A DNA stretch of 39,541 nucleotides. Source: Thermoflexaceae bacterium (GTDB taxonomy: Bacteria > Bacillota > Clostridia > Lachnospirales > Lachnospiraceae). The translations under genes and the position numbers were made by a program. The stretch's first letter is position 1. Each line of letters begins with the position of its first letter. This document shows positions 34,797 to 39,541 of this stretch, one piece after another. The notes beneath the pieces are model-generated. The model saw only the letters and a program-made list of their open reading frames with translations. It ran no database searches and was not told where the DNA came from. The DNA lies in contig JAQXXN010000094.1 in NCBI GenBank assembly GCA_029226085.1, forward strand, positions 1-39,541. Reading direction: 5' to 3'.

Positions 34797-35903
34797 ATGA
34801 AAATATTATTTAACAAATCATCTCTCCTTCAGGGAGTCAATATTGTTCTTAAAGCTGTTCCTTCAAGAACTACCATGCCTATATTAGAATGTATCCTTAT
34901 TGATGCAACCACCCATGAAATAAAATTTACAACCAATGACATGGAACTTGGTATTGAGACAAAAGTTAAAGGTGAAATCATAGAAAAAGGTAAAATAGCC
35001 ATTGATGCTAAGATGTTTTCGGATATTGTAAGAAAACTTCCGGATAATGAAGTAATGATTGAAACAGATAGTAATTTTAATGCAATTATTACTTGTGAAA
35101 AGTCAAAGTTTAATATTGCTTCAAAGTCAGGTGATGATTTTTCTTATCTTCCTTTCATTGAAAAAGATAAATATATAACCATTTCACAGTTTGGATTAAA
35201 AGAAGTAATAAGACAGACCATTTTTTCTATTTCCGATAATGAAAGCAAGAAATTAATGACAGGTGAATTATTTGAAGTAAATAATAATGTTTTGAAGGTT
35301 GTTTCCCTGGATGGACACAGAATATCCATTCGTAAGGTTGAAATAGAAGGAAACAACAATTCCATTAAAGTTGTTGTTCCTGGTAAGACATTAATTGAAA
35401 TCAGCAAGATTTTGTCAAATGAAGTAGAAGATAAAGTGAATATCTACTTTACCAATAATCATGTTTTATTTGAATTTGATGATACAATCGTTGTTTCAAG
35501 ACTGATTGAAGGGGAATATTTTAAGATTGACCAGATGATATCAAGCGATTATGAAACAAAGGTTGTCATTAACAAGAAGGAATTTTTAAATTGTATTGAC
35601 AGGGCAACTCTTTTAATCAAAGAAGGAGACAAAAAGCCTATCATAATTAATATTACGGATGGAAGCGTGGAATTAAAGGTTACTTCTCCTTTGGGCTCAA
35701 TGAATGAAGAAATAGATATTACCAAGGAAGGTAAAGATATTCTTATTGGATTTAATCCTAAGTTTTTAATGGATGCATTAAGAGTAATTGATGATGAAGA
35801 GGTTAATGTTTATCTCGTTAATTCAAAGGCACCTTGTTTCATTCGTGACAATGAAGAAAAATACATTTATTTAATTTTACCTGTTAATTTTTCACAGGCA
35901 TAA
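34797..35903 (+). CDS. dnaN: DNA polymerase III beta sliding clamp
   Basis: Ring-shaped processivity factor. Starts MKILFNKSSLLQGVNIV, the standard N terminus, and contains the three repeated clamp domains over 368 residues; TTMPILECILIDA and the C-terminal YLILPVNF are typical. The ribosome binding site AAAGGAG is unusually far from the ATG (13 bases), but no other start fits. Directly followed by the S4-domain gene 14 bases later. Confidence 0.96.
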   Translation: MKILFNKSSLLQGVNIVLKAVPSRTTMPILECILIDATTHEIKFTTNDMELGIETKVKGEIIEKGKIAIDAKMFSDIVRKLPDNEVMIETDSNFNAIITCEKSKFNIASKSGDDFSYLPFIEKDKYITISQFGLKEVIRQTIFSISDNESKKLMTGELFEVNNNVLKVVSLDGHRISIRKVEIEGNNNSIKVVVPGKTLIEISKILSNEVEDKVNIYFTNNHVLFEFDDTIVVSRLIEGEYFKIDQMISSDYETKVVINKKEFLNCIDRATLLIKEGDKKPIIINITDGSVELKVTSPLGSMNEEIDITKEGKDILIGFNPKFLMDALRVIDDEEVNVYLVNSKAPCFIRDNEEKYIYLILPVNFSQA

Positions 35904-35917
35904 AAAGAGGCAGTGAA

Positions 35918-36127
35918 ATGGAAGTTATCAAATTAAAAACAGAATACATAAAGCTTGGACAGGCACTTAAGGCTGCAGGTCTTGTGGAATCAGGAGTGGA
36001 AGCCAAGGATGTCATTGTAAACGGTGAAGTAAAAGTCAACGGGAATACAGAAATCCAGCGTGGTAAGAAGCTTTATGGCGGAGATATTGTTTCTTTTAAC
36101 GGAGTGGAAATAAAAATTGAAGATTAA
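35918..36127 (+). CDS. yaaA: S4-domain RNA-binding protein YaaA
   Basis: A 69-residue S4 RNA-binding domain protein: YIKLGQALKAAGLVESGVEA, then VIVNGEVKVNGNTEIQRGKKL. The position between dnaN and recF is conserved in Firmicutes, where it is linked to ribosome assembly. It overlaps the recF start by 11 bases. Confidence 0.93.
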   Translation: MEVIKLKTEYIKLGQALKAAGLVESGVEAKDVIVNGEVKVNGNTEIQRGKKLYGGDIVSFNGVEIKIED

Positions 36128-37202
36128 TTCTCTTGATTTAAAGAATTTTAGAAATTATGACATTCTGAATATTAGTTTTGATGAAGAAACAAATATCATT
36201 TACGGAGATAATGCACAAGGTAAGACAAATATCTTAGAGGCAATATATGTTGCGGCGACCACCAAGTCACATCGTGGAAGTAAGGACAGGGAAATGATTG
36301 CTTTTCATGAAGAAGAATCTCATATTAAAGCAATTGTCCAGAAAAAAGAGACGTCCTACCGCATTGACATGCATTTAAAGAAAAATAAACCAAAAGGAAT
36401 TGCAATTAACGGGGTTCCAATTAGAAGGGCTTCTGAGCTTTTCGGCATTATTAATATTGTTTTTTTCTCACCGGAGGATTTAAATATAATAAAAGACGGG
36501 CCGGCAGCAAGAAGAAGATTTATCGACATGGAACTTAGCCAGATTGATAAAATATATCTGAATGATATTAGTAATTATAACCGCATTCTCATTCAGAGAA
36601 ACAAATTGCTAAAAGAAATTGGATTTCGGGATGATGTAAAAGATACTCTGGATGTCTGGGATATGCAGTTAAATAATTTTGGATTAAGAATTATAGAGAG
36701 AAGAAAAACATTTATTAAAGACCTTAATGAAATAATAAATGGAATTCATCATAATTTGTCTGGCGGTAAGGAAAATCTTGTGATTGAATATGAGCCAAAT
36801 GTAGATTCTTCTGATTTTGAAAGACAGATATTTCTTTCAAGGGAAAGAGATATTAAGACAAAAATGACAAACATAGGGCCTCATAAGGATGATATATGTT
36901 TTAAAATTAATGGAAATGACGTCCGTAAATACGGTTCGCAGGGACAGCAAAGAACAGCTGCTTTATCATTAAAGCTTTCAGAAATTTCCCTTGTTAAGAG
37001 AGTTATTCATGATAATCCCATTCTTCTTTTAGATGATGTATTATCAGAACTTGACAGTAACCGGCAGAATTATCTGCTTAACAGTATTAAAGATATTCAG
37101 ACCATTATTACCTGTACGGGTCTGGATGAATTTATTAATAATAGATTTGAAGTTAATAAAATTTATAAAGTAATTGATGGAACAGTTTCCATGGAAAATT
37201 AG
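36117..37202 (+). CDS. recF: DNA replication and repair protein RecF
   Basis: SMC/ABC-type ATPase that helps load RecA at gaps. N terminus KINSLDLKNFRNYDILNISF, Walker A GDNAQGKTNILEAI near residue 30, signature KYGSQGQQRTAALSLKL near 270-290, and Walker B ILLLDDVLSELD near 300. 361 residues. The start is TTG, inside the end of yaaA, with GGAG 12 bases upstream; it gives the canonical N terminus, so translational coupling to yaaA is probable. Confidence 0.95.
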   Translation: MKINSLDLKNFRNYDILNISFDEETNIIYGDNAQGKTNILEAIYVAATTKSHRGSKDREMIAFHEEESHIKAIVQKKETSYRIDMHLKKNKPKGIAINGVPIRRASELFGIINIVFFSPEDLNIIKDGPAARRRFIDMELSQIDKIYLNDISNYNRILIQRNKLLKEIGFRDDVKDTLDVWDMQLNNFGLRIIERRKTFIKDLNEIINGIHHNLSGGKENLVIEYEPNVDSSDFERQIFLSRERDIKTKMTNIGPHKDDICFKINGNDVRKYGSQGQQRTAALSLKLSEISLVKRVIHDNPILLLDDVLSELDSNRQNYLLNSIKDIQTIITCTGLDEFINNRFEVNKIYKVIDGTVSMEN

Positions 37203-37219
37203 TGATAATTAATTATTAA

Positions 37220-39151
<1,932 letters not shown>

Positions 39152-39173
39152 TTAAAAGAATAGGAGTAATCAT

Positions 39174-39541
39174 ATGGATGAACATATCTTTGATAAAGTT
39201 CATGATGTAGACCTTAAGAGAACCATGGAGGATTCATATATTGATTATGCCATGAGTGTTATTGCCGCCCGTGCTCTTCCGGATGTAAGGGATGGTCTTA
39301 AGCCTGTACAGCGTAGAATTTTATTCTCAATGATAGAATTAAATAATGGACCGGATAAGCCTCACAGAAAATGTGCCCGTATCGTTGGTGATACCATGGG
39401 TAAATATCATCCACACGGTGATTCTTCCATCTATGAAGCTTTGGTAAAGCTTGCACAGGATTTCTCAACAAGATATCCTCTAGTGGATGGACATGGTAAT
39501 TTTGGTTCCGTGGATGGTGACGGTGCCGCTGCAATGCGATA
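39174..39541 (+). CDS. gyrA: DNA gyrase subunit A (3' truncated by window end)
   Basis: N-terminal 122 codons of GyrA, cut by the window edge. Visible: [34 protein letters not shown], and the quinolone-resistance region [20 protein letters not shown]. The position matching E. coli Ser83 is Ser and that matching Asp87 is Glu, the usual susceptible Gram-positive pair. The catalytic Tyr falls just beyond the edge. AGGAG precedes the ATG. Confidence 0.96.
   Translation, partial: MDEHIFDKVHDVDLKRTMEDSYIDYAMSVIAARALPDVRDGLKPVQRRILFSMIELNNGPDKPHRKCARIVGDTMGKYHPHGDSSIYEALVKLAQDFSTRYPLVDGHGNFGSVDGDGAAAMR

Noticed and set aside
39174..39541. Quinolone-resistance substitution in GyrA
   Set aside because: The residue matching Ser83 is Ser and that matching Asp87 is Glu, the normal Gram-positive state.

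Overview
The window is a chromosomal segment of a low-GC Gram-positive bacterium, most likely a Lachnospiraceae member (Clostridia). This is inferred from gene order and protein style: yidC-jag-mnmE-mnmG-rsmG next to soj/spo0J, DUF4446, dnaA-dnaN-yaaA-recF-gyrB-gyrA, a clostridial MoxR/DUF58/transglutaminase trio, and abundant Fic, APH-like and cytidylate-kinase-like proteins. It covers the replication origin plus about 20 kb of flanking metabolic and accessory DNA.

Positions 1-5383 are the right end of an integrated mobile element. It carries a tyrosine recombinase (5' end at or beyond the window edge), a two-gene ATPase/HNH module resembling Septu (PtuA/PtuB) defence, and a further HNH-type nuclease. 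It ends at a 41-bp 3' fragment of a tRNA gene, probably tRNA-Arg(CCU), that lacks its 5' half, as expected at an attachment site. The ATPase reading frame is broken by one TAA near its N terminus. Just outside the element, an HTH-Fic gene is broken by one TAG and truncated at its start.

Positions 6465-14690 hold one long minus-strand operon. It has a strong sigma-A-type promoter with two near-palindromic operators, a leader hairpin resembling an attenuator, a cytosine-deaminase-family enzyme, a short PucR-type regulator, a second cytosine-deaminase-family enzyme, and a five-gene urea/amide-type ABC importer (UrtABCDE-like). I infer import and deamination of a small cyclic nitrogen compound such as a nucleobase or creatinine. 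No urease is present. Both deaminases have Ser where E. coli CodA has Asp314.

Positions 14865-20922 hold a cytidylate-kinase-like protein, a MoxR/DUF58/transglutaminase membrane operon and an APH-like kinase.

Positions 21060-31010 (minus strand) and 31223-39541 (plus strand) diverge around the origin. The minus arm has rpmH-rnpA-yidD-yidC-jag-mnmE-mnmG-rsmG-coiled-coil protein, two perfect parS sites, parA, parB and DUF4446. The plus arm has a flotillin-like gene lying between rpmH and dnaA, DnaA-box clusters on both sides of dnaA, then dnaN, yaaA, recF, gyrB and the start of gyrA.
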